Shown piece after piece: positions 18,243 through 26,891 of a DNA stretch of 64,000 bases. Below the pieces are notes generated by a model. That model was not told the DNA's origin, did no database searches, and saw nothing but the letters and a program-made list of their open reading frames with translations. The translations under genes and the position numbers were made by a program. This stretch comes from Halomonas alkaliantarctica (GTDB lineage: Bacteria > Pseudomonadota > Gammaproteobacteria > Pseudomonadales > Halomonadaceae), in assembly GCF_029854215.1 (NCBI RefSeq), contig NZ_CP122961.1, positions 1,178,001 to 1,242,000 of the forward strand, read 5' to 3'. The stretch's first letter is position 1. Each line of letters opens with the position of its first letter.

Positions 18243-18929
18243 ATGAACCACTTAGTGCTCGCTGCTACGCAATTTCCAACCATTGTCTTTACGGTTCTAC
18301 TCGGGCTGTTAGCCCTTTACTGGCTATTAGTGATTATCCGCTTAGCCCCCTTAGAGTTGTTTGAACGCGATAGCCTCAAAGAAGATCACATGGCCAGCAC
18401 GCTGGTTTCTTTAGGTTTCGCTGGGGTGCCCGCTACGTTAGCCTTAACGGTCATTCTGACCATTGCTGCTGCACTCACACTCGCAATCGAACTACTGGTA
18501 TTGCGCTGGCTGCCACTCGGCTTGATACGTATTCCGGTGGGCGTGGTGGTGCTCTGGGCCACGTTGGTGATTGCCTCACCCGTGGCGGCAATGCTCTGCC
18601 AGGCGTTGCACCGTGGGCTGCACCGTTACCGTCCCTTCACCCGGCGCTGCCTGCTAGGCCAAACGGTGGTAGTGACTGGGTATCAAGGTACGGGTGAACA
18701 GGCGTCTGCAGTGATTGATAATGAACCCAATAGCACGGTGAAGCTACTTAGCAAAAGCGATGCCCTGCCTGTGCAGGGAGAGCGCCGAGTCCTGGTGAAA
18801 TACTTACCTGATGAGGGAGCCTACCGCAGCGTCTCAGAGCAGGCGTATCTTGAAACGCGAGTTCGTTTGAAAAAGCTGCGGCTAAATCACAAAAATCGCC
18901 ATTCAAACCACTATTCTCCCTCTCACTGA
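18243..18929 (+). CDS. Inner membrane protein with C-terminal OB-fold-like domain (YqiJ-like)
   Basis: A 228-residue protein with three to four transmembrane segments (about residues 12-35, 57-80, 90-125) and a soluble C-terminal domain of about 90 residues rich in beta strands (GQTVVVTGYQGTGEQASAV, then RRVLVKYLPDEGAY). The architecture recalls YqiJ/NfeD-type proteins, which are linked to membrane microdomains and often to flotillin; no flotillin gene is next to it here. The ATG at 18243 has a strong GGAGGAG seven bases upstream. The basic, His/Asn-rich tail (RLNHKNRHSNHYSPSH) is unusual. Function unknown. Confidence 0.6.
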   Translation: MNHLVLAATQFPTIVFTVLLGLLALYWLLVIIRLAPLELFERDSLKEDHMASTLVSLGFAGVPATLALTVILTIAAALTLAIELLVLRWLPLGLIRIPVGVVVLWATLVIASPVAAMLCQALHRGLHRYRPFTRRCLLGQTVVVTGYQGTGEQASAVIDNEPNSTVKLLSKSDALPVQGERRVLVKYLPDEGAYRSVSEQAYLETRVRLKKLRLNHKNRHSNHYSPSH

Positions 18930-18983
18930 TACGTCATTGCACACAGTCGAGCCGCCGGGAAGCACGGACCTTAGACATCCCGG

Positions 18984-19916
18984 TTACTTCCACCAACGCC
19001 GCCACTGCTGCGCCAGCCAGTGTATTGCACGCTGCCAGCGAGTGGCTTGTTGCGTTTTATAAACGGGGGCTGGACGAGGTGCGGGAGGAGTTAAAAATTG
19101 GTGAATGGGATCAACCTGTGCGGGTATGTCCAGCATGGGTGCATGACCACAGTTAGGCACGGTAAGGGTCACAAGCTTAGGCTGTGCTTCGGCCATACGC
19201 GGCAGTGTTTCGGGGTCTAATAGCGTCGACTCCTCACCCCGTATCACCATCAACGGACAGCGAATGTTTGTCCAGTCCGCCCACATGTCTCGCGGCGTAT
19301 CATGCACAAACTGTTCGCCTATACGCGGATCAAAGTGATATGTCCAACTACCATCTGGTAACCGACGTGCACTGTTGAGGGCTAGTTCGCGTTTTGCAAA
19401 TTCTCCGGTAATACCGAAACTGGCGTAATGCAGGTTGAGCTCTTGCTGGAGTTCGCTAAACGTGGAAAAACGGTGGGTAACGCCGAAATAGCTGGAAAGA
19501 CCAATAAGCCCCTGGGTGTTCAGCTCGGGGCCAACGTCGTTAAGAATTAGTCGAGAAATACGCGCGCTGTGCTGTGGGTCAGCAGCGATCAGCATGCCAA
19601 GCAGGCCCCCCATTGAGGTGCCCAGCCAATCAACGTATTCGAGTTCAAAGTGGTCAAGTAGCGCGATTGCAATGGTTACGTAATGGCTATAAAGGTAGTC
19701 GTGGGCAGGGAACAGCGACCAACTTGATAACCCGCGACCTGGGGTATCCGGGGCGATAATCCGCCATTCACTGCCGAGTTCCCTCGCTAGCGCGCTAAAG
19801 TCTCCACCGTGGCGGGCAAAGCCATGCCAGGCGATCAGGGTGCGGGGGGCGGTAGGGTTCCAGATGCGTACGGCCACTTCTAATTCGCGTACGCGGACAA
19901 ACTCCAAGGCATCCAT
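18984..19916 (-). CDS. Alpha/beta hydrolase
   Basis: A 310-residue alpha/beta-fold hydrolase. The oxyanion-hole segment is AWHGFARHG, the nucleophile elbow GTSMGG holds the catalytic serine, an acid lies in the region after IRCPLMVIRGEES, and the catalytic histidine is in VPNCGHAPMLD near the C-terminus. This arrangement fits esterases or lactonases of the carboxylesterase/haloperoxidase group; the substrate is unknown. The protein ends in a tryptophan- and arginine-rich tail (about 28 residues, ending QQWRRWWK) beyond the catalytic fold, which might contact membrane. It lies 77 bases downstream of the TetR gene on the same strand and could be co-transcribed with it. Confidence 0.82.
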   Translation of the reverse strand: MDALEFVRVRELEVAVRIWNPTAPRTLIAWHGFARHGGDFSALARELGSEWRIIAPDTPGRGLSSWSLFPAHDYLYSHYVTIAIALLDHFELEYVDWLGTSMGGLLGMLIAADPQHSARISRLILNDVGPELNTQGLIGLSSYFGVTHRFSTFSELQQELNLHYASFGITGEFAKRELALNSARRLPDGSWTYHFDPRIGEQFVHDTPRDMWADWTNIRCPLMVIRGEESTLLDPETLPRMAEAQPKLVTLTVPNCGHAPMLDIPAQVDPIHQFLTPPAPRPAPVYKTQQATRWQRAIHWLAQQWRRWWK

Positions 19917-19993
19917 AGTGTACTCACACGGCTAAAACTGTAAGGCCAGTATAAGCATATTTGCTGCATTGCAGCGAGGGCGGGATTGGCTGT

Positions 19994-20605
19994 TTAGCGC
20001 TGCATCATGCGAATAGAAGTATCAATCAGTTCGCCACCGCGTTCACGAATCGAAAAGGCCTCGGGGTTACGCAGCCAATCGTGGAAAAGGCCGCCGAGCA
20101 TTGACTGCATCAAGCGCGTTGCCACTTCCGGGCTAAGGTCTTCGCGCAGTAATTGCTGTTGTTCAGCGAGTACAAAGACATTCAGCATTTCTTCAAAACA
20201 TTCGTTGCCGATCTGCTCCTGCATATCGAGCGGGTTAATATCGCTGAAGAACTCGCAGCGATGCAGCAGGATGGAGAGTATCCGCTGGTAAGAGGGCTGC
20301 TCAAGGCGCACCAAGCCCGCATGACACGCCAAGCGTATAGACTCCAGAGGTGATAGTTCAGCGTCAGCTTTGTCGACCTCATCCATCAACGACTGAAAGG
20401 GCATACGCACCTGTTCAACCAGCGCCATAAACAGATCGCCTTTGTTTTTAAAATGCCAATAAACGGCACCGCGAGTGAGGCCTGCATGGCGAGCAATTTG
20501 CTCAAGGGAAGTGCGCGCCACGCCTTTAGCAAAAAATACCTCTTCAGCAGCGTGAAGCAGGGCTTCGCGAGTAGCAGCCGCTTCCGCTTTGGTCTTTCTT
20601 GCCAT
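19994..20605 (-). CDS. TetR-family repressor, AcrR/TtgR-like
   Basis: A 203-residue TetR regulator. The N-terminal helix-turn-helix is typical of efflux repressors (SLEQIARHAGLTRGAVYWHFKNKGDLF, given here as separate helices around residues 33-58), followed by an all-helical ligand domain. An operator-like sequence in front of this gene matches one overlapping the promoter of the tolC-acrAB operon 8.7 kb away, so it is probably the pump's drug-responsive repressor and is autoregulated. An alpha/beta hydrolase gene follows on the same strand. Confidence 0.9.
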   Translation of the reverse strand: MARKTKAEAAATREALLHAAEEVFFAKGVARTSLEQIARHAGLTRGAVYWHFKNKGDLFMALVEQVRMPFQSLMDEVDKADAELSPLESIRLACHAGLVRLEQPSYQRILSILLHRCEFFSDINPLDMQEQIGNECFEEMLNVFVLAEQQQLLREDLSPEVATRLMQSMLGGLFHDWLRNPEAFSIRERGGELIDTSIRMMQR

Positions 20606-20665
20606 GGAAATGGAACCTCATTATCGACTCAGTATGGTCACATTTTAGCCTAAGCTGCAGCACAT

Positions 20666-20683
20666 TTACATTCAAAACTGTAT
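20666..20683 (-). promoter_or_regulatory. AcrR/TtgR-like operator before the TetR gene
   Basis: On the minus strand the site reads ATACAGTTTTGAATGTAA; it shares ATACA and TGAATGTAA at the same spacing with the operator at 11970-11987. The TTGAAT inside it could be the -35 element, with TAGGCT 17 bases on as -10. Binding would repress the TetR gene. Confidence 0.65.
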
Positions 20684-20820
20684 GGTTAAATGAGCCATCT
20701 CATAACGTGGATTAACAAATTCGTCATTTCATGACTTAAAGCGTATAAACAGGCGGTGAGATTAGTCCATATGCGTACTCACGTCGTGAGCAAAACGGAT
20801 TAAAAAACAGGATAGAAAGC

Positions 20821-21852
20821 ATGACGCGAGCTCCTTTTCAGCTGGGCGAACATACCATTATTCCCGGCCAACGCTTACAAGTTGATGTGCCGGTGGCGCG
20901 CTTATATACCCATACGCCTCTGCATATACCTGTCGAAGTCGTTCATGGCCGCAAGGATGGCCCGGTCTTGTTGGTATGTGGCGGCATTCACGGCGATGAA
21001 ATCAATGGGGTGGAAATTGTTCGTCGGGTACTGCGCGCGAAAGCGATTAGTAGTATTCGCGGCACCTTGATCGCTGTACCTGTTGTAAACGTGCTTGGTT
21101 TCTTGCAGCAAACCCGCTATTTGCCTGATCGGCGTGATCTAAATCGTTGTTTTCCAGGCAGCGAATCGGGGTCACTCGGCGCCCGTATTGCAAATCTGTT
21201 TCGCGAACAAATCGTCGATTACGCTACTCATATTATTGATCTCCATACCGGCGCAATCCATCGCACTAATCTGCCGCAAATTCGTGCGCAACTCCGTCCT
21301 GGAAGCGAAACCGAGCGCATGGCCGATGCTTTCGGTGCCCCCGTGGTGCTAAATGCGGAACTACGTGAAGGTAGCCTGCGCCACTACGCCCAGAACCGCG
21401 GGATTCCAGTGCTGACCTATGAAGCTGGCGAAGCACTGCGTTTTGACGAGTGGGCGATTGCCCCAGGGGTGCGTGGTGTGCTGCGCGTCATGCGCCGGCT
21501 AGGTATGCTGACCGGTGAACAGCGCCGCCGAACGCCAGCACCCGCCGAGCTTGCCAAAGGGTCAAGCTGGGCGCGGGCACCTATCGACGGCATTTTGCGG
21601 CCCAAGGTTCGATTAGGCGCCCGCGTTGCCAAAGGCGAGGTGCTGGGCAAAGTGGCCGACCCCTTTGGCAATGATGAGGGCGAAGTGCGTGCCGTCGCCG
21701 ATGGCATTGTGATTGGCATGAGCCGTTTGCCCCTGGCCAATGAAGGCGAGGCACTGTTTCATATTGCCCGCTTTGATGAAATTGATGAGGCTGAAACGGC
21801 TGTCGAGAGCTTTAACTCAAGCTTGGTGCCGCCGCCTGATTCGTTTTATTAA
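20821..21852 (+). CDS. Succinylglutamate desuccinylase/aspartoacylase-family zinc hydrolase
   Basis: A 343-residue zinc carboxypeptidase-like amidohydrolase (M14-related AstE/AspA family). The zinc ligands are visible as His and Glu in GGIHGDEINGVEIV and the later His in IDLHTGAIHRTN. A C-terminal barrel-like domain (about residues 245-330; KVRLGARVAKGEVLGKVADP) resembles the lipoyl-like add-on of this subgroup. Relatives remove acyl groups from amino acids, for example N-acetyl-diaminobutyrate in ectoine breakdown, but no ectoine genes are near, so the substrate is open. It stands alone with its own promoter region, divergent from the TetR gene. Confidence 0.82.
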   Translation: MTRAPFQLGEHTIIPGQRLQVDVPVARLYTHTPLHIPVEVVHGRKDGPVLLVCGGIHGDEINGVEIVRRVLRAKAISSIRGTLIAVPVVNVLGFLQQTRYLPDRRDLNRCFPGSESGSLGARIANLFREQIVDYATHIIDLHTGAIHRTNLPQIRAQLRPGSETERMADAFGAPVVLNAELREGSLRHYAQNRGIPVLTYEAGEALRFDEWAIAPGVRGVLRVMRRLGMLTGEQRRRTPAPAELAKGSSWARAPIDGILRPKVRLGARVAKGEVLGKVADPFGNDEGEVRAVADGIVIGMSRLPLANEGEALFHIARFDEIDEAETAVESFNSSLVPPPDSFY

Positions 21853-22015
21853 TGGCTTATCATAATGAAAGGCTATTGCTCTCATAGTTAAGAAATAGCT
21901 ACTAAAAATGGCAAGTTAGCAGCCGTTTGACTATACCTAAGGGTGGGCTTTGTTAGCGGCTGTTAAAATGATAACAACTAAAATAGATAGCTAAGCTTTC
22001 ATCGTACTCGAACGA

Positions 22016-22033
22016 GTGGCGATCAAACGCCAC
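22016..22033 (+). other. Hairpin in the catalase leader
   Basis: GTGGCG-ATCAAA-CGCCAC forms a six-pair stem 26 bases before the catalase start codon and just ahead of its strong ribosome site. The rest of the gap after 21852 is AT-rich and shows no gene. Its role is unknown. Confidence 0.4.
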
Positions 22034-22059
22034 GTCTACCGTGACACGGAGGAAAAGCG

Positions 22060-23532
22060 ATGACGAGCGATAAACCTAAGCACACCACAACGGATGCGGG
22101 CATAGGAGTCAACAGTGATGAACACTCACTCTCAGTAGGCCCCGATGGGCCGATTGTTCTGCATGATCACTATTTGATGGAGCAGATGGCTGCCTTTAAC
22201 CGGGAAATGATTCCGAATCGTCAGCCCCACGCAAAAGGGAGCGGCGCCTTTGGTCACTTCCAGGTCACTCACGACGTTAGCCAATACACCAAAGCTGACT
22301 TTCTCCAGCCGGGCAAGAAAACCGAGATGTTGGCTCGTTTCTCGACGGTGGCCGGTGAGGCGGGTAGTCCGGATACTTGGCGCGATCCTCGTGGCTTCTC
22401 GTTGAAGTTCTACACCGAAGAGGGCAACTTCGACATGGTGGGTAATAATACCCCTGTGTTCTTCGTTCGCGATCCGCTCAAATTCCAGCACTTTATCCAC
22501 TCACAAAAGCGCCGAGCGGATAACGGCTTGCGTGATCACGATATGCAGTGGGACTTCTGGACGCTTTCTCCGCAATCTGCACACCAAGTAACCTGGCTAA
22601 TGGGCGATCGTGGTATCCCCGCCACTTGGCGCCACATGAACGGCTATTCCAGCCATACCTATATGTGGGTGAACGCTGAAGGCGAGCGCTTTTGGGTGAA
22701 GTACCACTTCAAAACTGACCAGGGCATTAAGTGCATGACCCAGGAACAGGCCGATAAGATGGCGGGCGCGGATGCCGACTACCATCGCCGTGACCTGTTC
22801 GACGCCATTAAACGTGGCGATTATCCAACCTGGACGCTGCAAGTTCAGATTATGCCGTTTGAAGATGCGAAGACCTACCACATCAACCCCTTCGATTTGA
22901 CCAAGGTGTGGCCACACGCCGACTACCCGCTGCATGAAGTCGGTAAGATGACGTTGGATCGCAACCCCGTCGATTTCCACAGCCAAATCGAACAGGCAGC
23001 GTTTCAGCCTAGCAATGCGGTACCGGGTACCGGTTTCTCGCCTGATAAAATGCTGTTGGCGCGGGTAATATCCTACGCTGATGCGCACCGCGCGCGTTTA
23101 GGGGTGAACTACCAGCATATCCCCGTTAACGCGCCCAAGACCCCGGTGAACAGTTACAGCCAGGGTGGTCAGATGCGTATTAACCACTCCACCGATCCGG
23201 TTTACGCGCCTAATAGCAAAGGGGGCGCGCACGCCAACCCGGAAAGGTTCCCGGAAGATGCGGTATGGGAGACTGACGGCGAGTTGGTTCGCGCCGCCTA
23301 CACGCTGCGCTCAGGCGATGGCGACTTCAACCAGGCCAATGACCTGGTCAATAAGGTAATGGATGACGCTGCCCGCGACCGATTGGTAAACAACATTGTG
23401 GGCCACGTTTCCGACGGTGTTGAAGAACCGGTGCTGTCGAGAGTATTTGAGTACTGGAAAAACGTCGACCAAACGATCGGTGAGCGTGTCGAGAAGGGCG
23501 TAATGGCGAACCGTCGGGAAAACGGTCAGTAA
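22060..23532 (+). CDS. Monofunctional heme catalase
   Basis: Decomposes hydrogen peroxide to water and oxygen. The 490-residue length fits small-subunit (clade 3) catalases. Catalytic His57 is in [10 protein letters not shown], distal Asn130 in [12 protein letters not shown], and the heme-ligating Tyr339 in [15 protein letters not shown]. The N-terminal segment before His57 is unusual in reading [10 protein letters not shown] where many catalases read RERIPERVV, but the essential residues are intact. No signal peptide is seen, so it is cytoplasmic. The start has GGAGG eight bases upstream. A strong terminator follows, and the gene appears to be a single transcription unit. Confidence 0.96.
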   Translation: MTSDKPKHTTTDAGIGVNSDEHSLSVGPDGPIVLHDHYLMEQMAAFNREMIPNRQPHAKGSGAFGHFQVTHDVSQYTKADFLQPGKKTEMLARFSTVAGEAGSPDTWRDPRGFSLKFYTEEGNFDMVGNNTPVFFVRDPLKFQHFIHSQKRRADNGLRDHDMQWDFWTLSPQSAHQVTWLMGDRGIPATWRHMNGYSSHTYMWVNAEGERFWVKYHFKTDQGIKCMTQEQADKMAGADADYHRRDLFDAIKRGDYPTWTLQVQIMPFEDAKTYHINPFDLTKVWPHADYPLHEVGKMTLDRNPVDFHSQIEQAAFQPSNAVPGTGFSPDKMLLARVISYADAHRARLGVNYQHIPVNAPKTPVNSYSQGGQMRINHSTDPVYAPNSKGGAHANPERFPEDAVWETDGELVRAAYTLRSGDGDFNQANDLVNKVMDDAARDRLVNNIVGHVSDGVEEPVLSRVFEYWKNVDQTIGERVEKGVMANRRENGQ

Positions 23533-23553
23533 GCCTACGTTATGAGAAAAACG

Positions 23554-23583
23554 AACCCGCTACGCTTGCGTAGCGGGTTTTTT
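23554..23583. terminator. Terminator between catalase and dusA
   Basis: AACCCGCTACGC-TT-GCGTAGCGGGTT, followed by a T-run on the plus strand. On the minus strand a T-rich tract also follows, so it probably serves both convergent genes. Confidence 0.93.
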
Positions 23584-23594
23584 ATACGACGCAC

Positions 23595-24608
23595 TTATAC
23601 AACGCACTCGGGTTCGTTCACCAAGCTAAGCGCATCATCAAATAGGCGCAATCCCGCGCCTTCTTTGTGGGCGTGTTCCGACAAATGGCGCCGAAAGCGC
23701 CTGCCGCCAGGGCAACCCTGAAACAGGCCCAGCAGGTGACGGGTAATGTGATTCAGTTTCGCGCCTTCATCCAAGCGCTGCTGAATATACGGCCGGAAAG
23801 CTATTGCGGCATCCAAGCGGCTTGCCGCCGGGCCTTTCTCGCCAAACAGCTGCTCATCGACGCCTGCCAGCATCCAAGGGTTTTGATACGCCTCACGCCC
23901 CACCATCACGCTATCCACATGGGTTAGCTGTTCACGGCACTCGGCTAGCGTTTTAATGCCGCCGTTGATGCCAATATGCAATTCAGGGCGGCTCTGCTTT
24001 AAGCGGTGAACGCGGGGGTAGTTAAGCGGTGGCACATCGCGGTTCTGCTTGGGCGACAAACCCTGCAGCCATGCTTTACGGGCGTGAACGGTAAACACTT
24101 CACAGCCTGCGTCAGCAACGATAGCGATAAAGCGCTCAAGGTCGGCGTCTTCATCCTGGTCATCGATGCCAATACGGCACTTCACCGTGACCGGAATCGA
24201 CACCGCCGCCTGCATCGCCCTCACGGCATCGGCCACCTTTTCGGGGTAACCCATCAAGCACGCGCCAATCATATTGTTCTGCACGCGGTCGCTCGGGCAA
24301 CCCACGTTCAGGTTCACCTCATCATAGCCCCACGCCTCAGCAATCGCCGCGCACTCCGCCAGCTCACCGGCATCGCTACCGCCCAACTGCAGCGCCAGCG
24401 GATGCTCCACCTCGTTATAGCCCAAAAAGCGCTCACGGGGCGTCCCGTGCAGAATCGCACCGGTCGTCACCATCTCGGTATACAGCAGCGTTCGCTTGGT
24501 TAAGGTGCGAGCAAATGCTCTGTAGTCCTTTGTAGTCCATTCCATCATGGGCGCAACCGAAAAAAGCCGGCCCCGATCTGCACTATTTTCTTTAGATAAA
24601 TTAGTCAT
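23595..24608 (-). CDS. dusA: tRNA-dihydrouridine(20/20a) synthase
   Basis: Flavin-dependent enzyme reducing uridine 20 and 20a of the tRNA D-loop. The 337-residue protein starts its barrel with FSVAPMMEWTTKDYR, has the general-acid Cys104 in NLNVGCPSDRVQ, and FMN/RNA contacts in VTVKCRIGID and HARKAWLQGLSPKQN, the last segment being characteristic of DusA. The C-terminal tRNA-binding helical domain includes GLFQGCPGGRRFRRHLSE. Length and order are standard. Confidence 0.96.
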   Translation of the reverse strand: MTNLSKENSADRGRLFSVAPMMEWTTKDYRAFARTLTKRTLLYTEMVTTGAILHGTPRERFLGYNEVEHPLALQLGGSDAGELAECAAIAEAWGYDEVNLNVGCPSDRVQNNMIGACLMGYPEKVADAVRAMQAAVSIPVTVKCRIGIDDQDEDADLERFIAIVADAGCEVFTVHARKAWLQGLSPKQNRDVPPLNYPRVHRLKQSRPELHIGINGGIKTLAECREQLTHVDSVMVGREAYQNPWMLAGVDEQLFGEKGPAASRLDAAIAFRPYIQQRLDEGAKLNHITRHLLGLFQGCPGGRRFRRHLSEHAHKEGAGLRLFDDALSLVNEPECVV

Positions 24609-24929
24609 TTAATAAAACAGTTGGCTGCGATGAAGGCCGCCATATTGCCTCTTAAAACCGTAATTAACGCACCTGATGTGCCCAGCAGCGGTAGTGACTG
24701 AAGCCTCAAAAAACCGGGTACACCTTGAAAGCTTTCTCACAGGTAGCGTGTTGTATGGGCGCCATTGTACGGAAGAAAGGGGGCGCCGCACATAGCAGGG
24801 TATATGCCACAGCGCCGTGATTGGGCGAGCATAAATGAAATTCTTTGCTACGCTGGGGGTGTCGCCATGAAGGAGGCGGCTACGGCCCCTGGTTTCTGGG
24901 GCAATTTCATTGGATGAATGAGGTGCCAC
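24609..24929 (+). other. Structured leader with possible 16-codon peptide
   Basis: This gap before the small gene has a distant inverted repeat, ATGAAATT near 24834 and AATTTCAT near 24904, enclosing complementary GC-rich blocks. Within it a short frame 24867-24917 (MKEAATAPGFWGNFIG) ends in TGA directly followed by an in-frame-unrelated ATG at 24918. This could be a leader peptide or chance. No other gene is seen in the stretch. Confidence 0.3.
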
Positions 24930-25199
24930 ATGGCTAATTTTACACAAACGAACATGAGCCTGGATCACTACGATTGGGACGCAGCTCCTAGCGATGATCC
25001 ACGCGTAACGGGTGAGCCTGACAGCACGCTATTTAATCGCCAGCAGGGTTACGAAGTGCTTTATATGCTGAACACGGTGTTGTCCGCTTCCGCTCCCATC
25101 ACGGCGCTTCACAAGGGTGAAGAGATGATCCGTGATGAGTTGCCGAGCGATACACGCGAGCAGTTGGACGTAAAAAAGTGGCTTGATCAACGCCTGTAA
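24930..25199 (+). CDS. Small protein of unknown function
   Basis: An 89-residue acidic, soluble protein without recognisable domain or signal peptide (MANFTQTNMSLDHYDWDAAP at the start). The second half is predicted helical and ends in DVKKWLDQRL. It is likely real because GAGG lies six bases before the ATG, codon use resembles the neighbours, and a good terminator follows. An ATG at 24918 would add four residues. It is a single-gene unit, and no function can be assigned. Confidence 0.7.
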   Translation: MANFTQTNMSLDHYDWDAAPSDDPRVTGEPDSTLFNRQQGYEVLYMLNTVLSASAPITALHKGEEMIRDELPSDTREQLDVKKWLDQRL

Positions 25200-25246
25200 T
25201 CGACTGATCGCAGCAGCGTGCAGGTTAATGCTCAATAGATGCAAAG

Positions 25247-25281
25247 TGCCCCGGTCATAAAAGATGGCTGGGGCATTTTTT
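25247..25281 (+). terminator. Terminator after the small protein gene
   Basis: TGCCCC and GGGGCA arms (25247-25252, 25270-25275) enclose a 17-base loop and are followed by six T residues. Confidence 0.75.
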
Positions 25282-25412
25282 GGCTACGCCGCTGTCGGCG
25301 ATGGCAATGGGCAGACCAACGGCGGCTGATGTATCAAACGCACAGGCAAAAGCCTTTTGTTAGCGTAAGACTTCGGCCTATGTAAGGCTGGGGGGATTTC
25401 GGTGAAAGCTGG

Positions 25413-26777
25413 TTAATCATCATCAGGCTTTGTTAGCTGCGCTTCTGTTTCTTCTTCAGGGTCTTCTTCAACGTGCTTAACACGTGGCGCTGGGGCTACC
25501 CAGGCTTTCAGGTATTGGCCTGCATAGCGATAGAAGTCTGGAACAATTTTTTCAAGATGCTCAATGAAAACGCGGTTGCCTGAGAATTTTCCGCCCAAGT
25601 CGAGTGATGTAAATACTTCAAAGTAAACAGGCAGTGAGTCTGTGTTTTCTGCATCTAAAATAACTGGGTTTTGGCGTACTTCTTCAAGAGGCTTATCGGT
25701 ATCCATGGCTTGTCCTTTGCGGATAGCCTTTACTCTAATTGCTGGCCCCTTTTCGCTAGTAGGTAATTGGCGGGTGAGCCAATTGATTTTTGCTGAGCTG
25801 CTTTTCTTATCTTTAGGTGCTTCAAGCCGCATGCTGCATGTGATCGATTTTCGCGCAATATCGACGGTGACCAGCAGGTCCGCAGCAGCATTAGGAATGG
25901 CAATGGTGCTGGAGAGAAGCTGCTCTGAAGCTAGTTTGTCACAATCATCAGTAAGGCGCTGCTTAGGGTCATTACGGTGAGTTCGAGGAAGCTTAACTTC
26001 GACTTTTTCTCCGACCAACGGCCACATTTGAAGGCAAAGCTCACGCTGTTCCTGGTGCCAACTACTGACTGTCTTTAATACCTCATCAGAGTTTTTGTTA
26101 AGTTTGGAGTTGTTAAAGGCGCTTTGTACCACCGTCTTCCACTCGGCGTTCATGCTGGTAAAGCCAGTCTTCCCACTACTTGGATCTTCTAAATATTTCA
26201 CCACTTCATGCAGAATAAACCTTTGATCCTGGCTTTCTATTTTGTCCTGAGTTAAGAGCAGCTGAGCCATCGTAACGATGTATGTCCATGACCAGTGAAA
26301 AATCTCAACCGAGCGCAAGTTCTTCTTGGGAATGGAAACGGGATGGTGGGTTGGTAACGCTACAAACTGGTTGGTGATGGTGATAACAGCATCAATGCCG
26401 TGTTCTTTGGCTTGCTTGATGTATTTTAGTAGCTGCTCTTCTCCGACGGTCTCACTTCCTACTTTTGCTTCGATCAGTGCATGCCATTTTTTACGTCCCG
26501 TATCTAGGACAATAAGGCCATCAGGTCTGTCGTCGGGACCCTTTTTTTTGGCTAGGGTTTCGTCTTTGAAAACGACTTCAGTCCAGGCTTCAAGCTTTGT
26601 ACGCGCTCCAACACGCAAGTTGATCGATTGAAGCATTGCTTTACGAAACTCGTATACCGACATGAGCGCTGCCAACAGTATAGAGGTTGCTCGTTCCTCT
26701 TTTTTACTGTCAGCCAGAGTGGGGATTAAACGGGCATATTTACCTTGTGATGTGTAATCGGGACGAGTTTCGCTCAT
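25413..26777 (-). CDS. Orphan PD-(D/E)XK nuclease-like protein
   Basis: A 454-residue protein I do not recognise by name. Residues 80-125 show a nuclease core: Asp86 in RPDGLIVL, then Glu103 and Lys105 in HALIEAKVG, then a QxxxY element (Gln115 to Tyr119, QLLKY), as in RecB/Cas4-type PD-(D/E)XK enzymes. The rest, about 330 residues, includes a basic middle segment (around 255-275), an AKINWLTRQLP stretch (around 330) and a strongly acidic C-terminal tail. AGGAG precedes the ATG by five bases. It has its own promoter region, AT-richer composition than its neighbours, and no methylase or transporter partner, suggesting horizontal gain. A DNA-repair or antiphage role is possible but unproven. 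Confidence 0.7.
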   Translation of the reverse strand: MSETRPDYTSQGKYARLIPTLADSKKEERATSILLAALMSVYEFRKAMLQSINLRVGARTKLEAWTEVVFKDETLAKKKGPDDRPDGLIVLDTGRKKWHALIEAKVGSETVGEEQLLKYIKQAKEHGIDAVITITNQFVALPTHHPVSIPKKNLRSVEIFHWSWTYIVTMAQLLLTQDKIESQDQRFILHEVVKYLEDPSSGKTGFTSMNAEWKTVVQSAFNNSKLNKNSDEVLKTVSSWHQEQRELCLQMWPLVGEKVEVKLPRTHRNDPKQRLTDDCDKLASEQLLSSTIAIPNAAADLLVTVDIARKSITCSMRLEAPKDKKSSSAKINWLTRQLPTSEKGPAIRVKAIRKGQAMDTDKPLEEVRQNPVILDAENTDSLPVYFEVFTSLDLGGKFSGNRVFIEHLEKIVPDFYRYAGQYLKAWVAPAPRVKHVEEDPEEETEAQLTKPDDD

Positions 26778-26891
26778 GTGGACTCCTGAATTGTTTTTGG
26801 TTAATCAATCCACAAGAGCGAAATTTACTTTGAATGTCAATCGTAAGCTTTAAACGTGAAGGCCGTCCCATAGGCGTGCGCACGAAATAGC

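Noticed and set aside
18955..18983. CCGGGA...TCCCGG as terminator of the alpha/beta hydrolase gene
   Set aside because: Six-base arms with a 17-base loop and no T-run are too weak to claim.
21961..22000. OxyR-like binding site before catalase (ATAG/CTA-type half sites)
   Set aside because: The half sites do not keep the ten-base periodicity of OxyR sites, so the resemblance is too weak.
24006..24503. Long open frame (165 codons) on the plus strand inside dusA
   Set aside because: It lies wholly antisense to the well-supported dusA gene, and its translation resembles no protein family.
24609..24968. Minus-strand open frame before dusA
   Set aside because: Cys/Arg/Ser-rich product without domain; it overlaps the promoter regions of dusA and the small gene.
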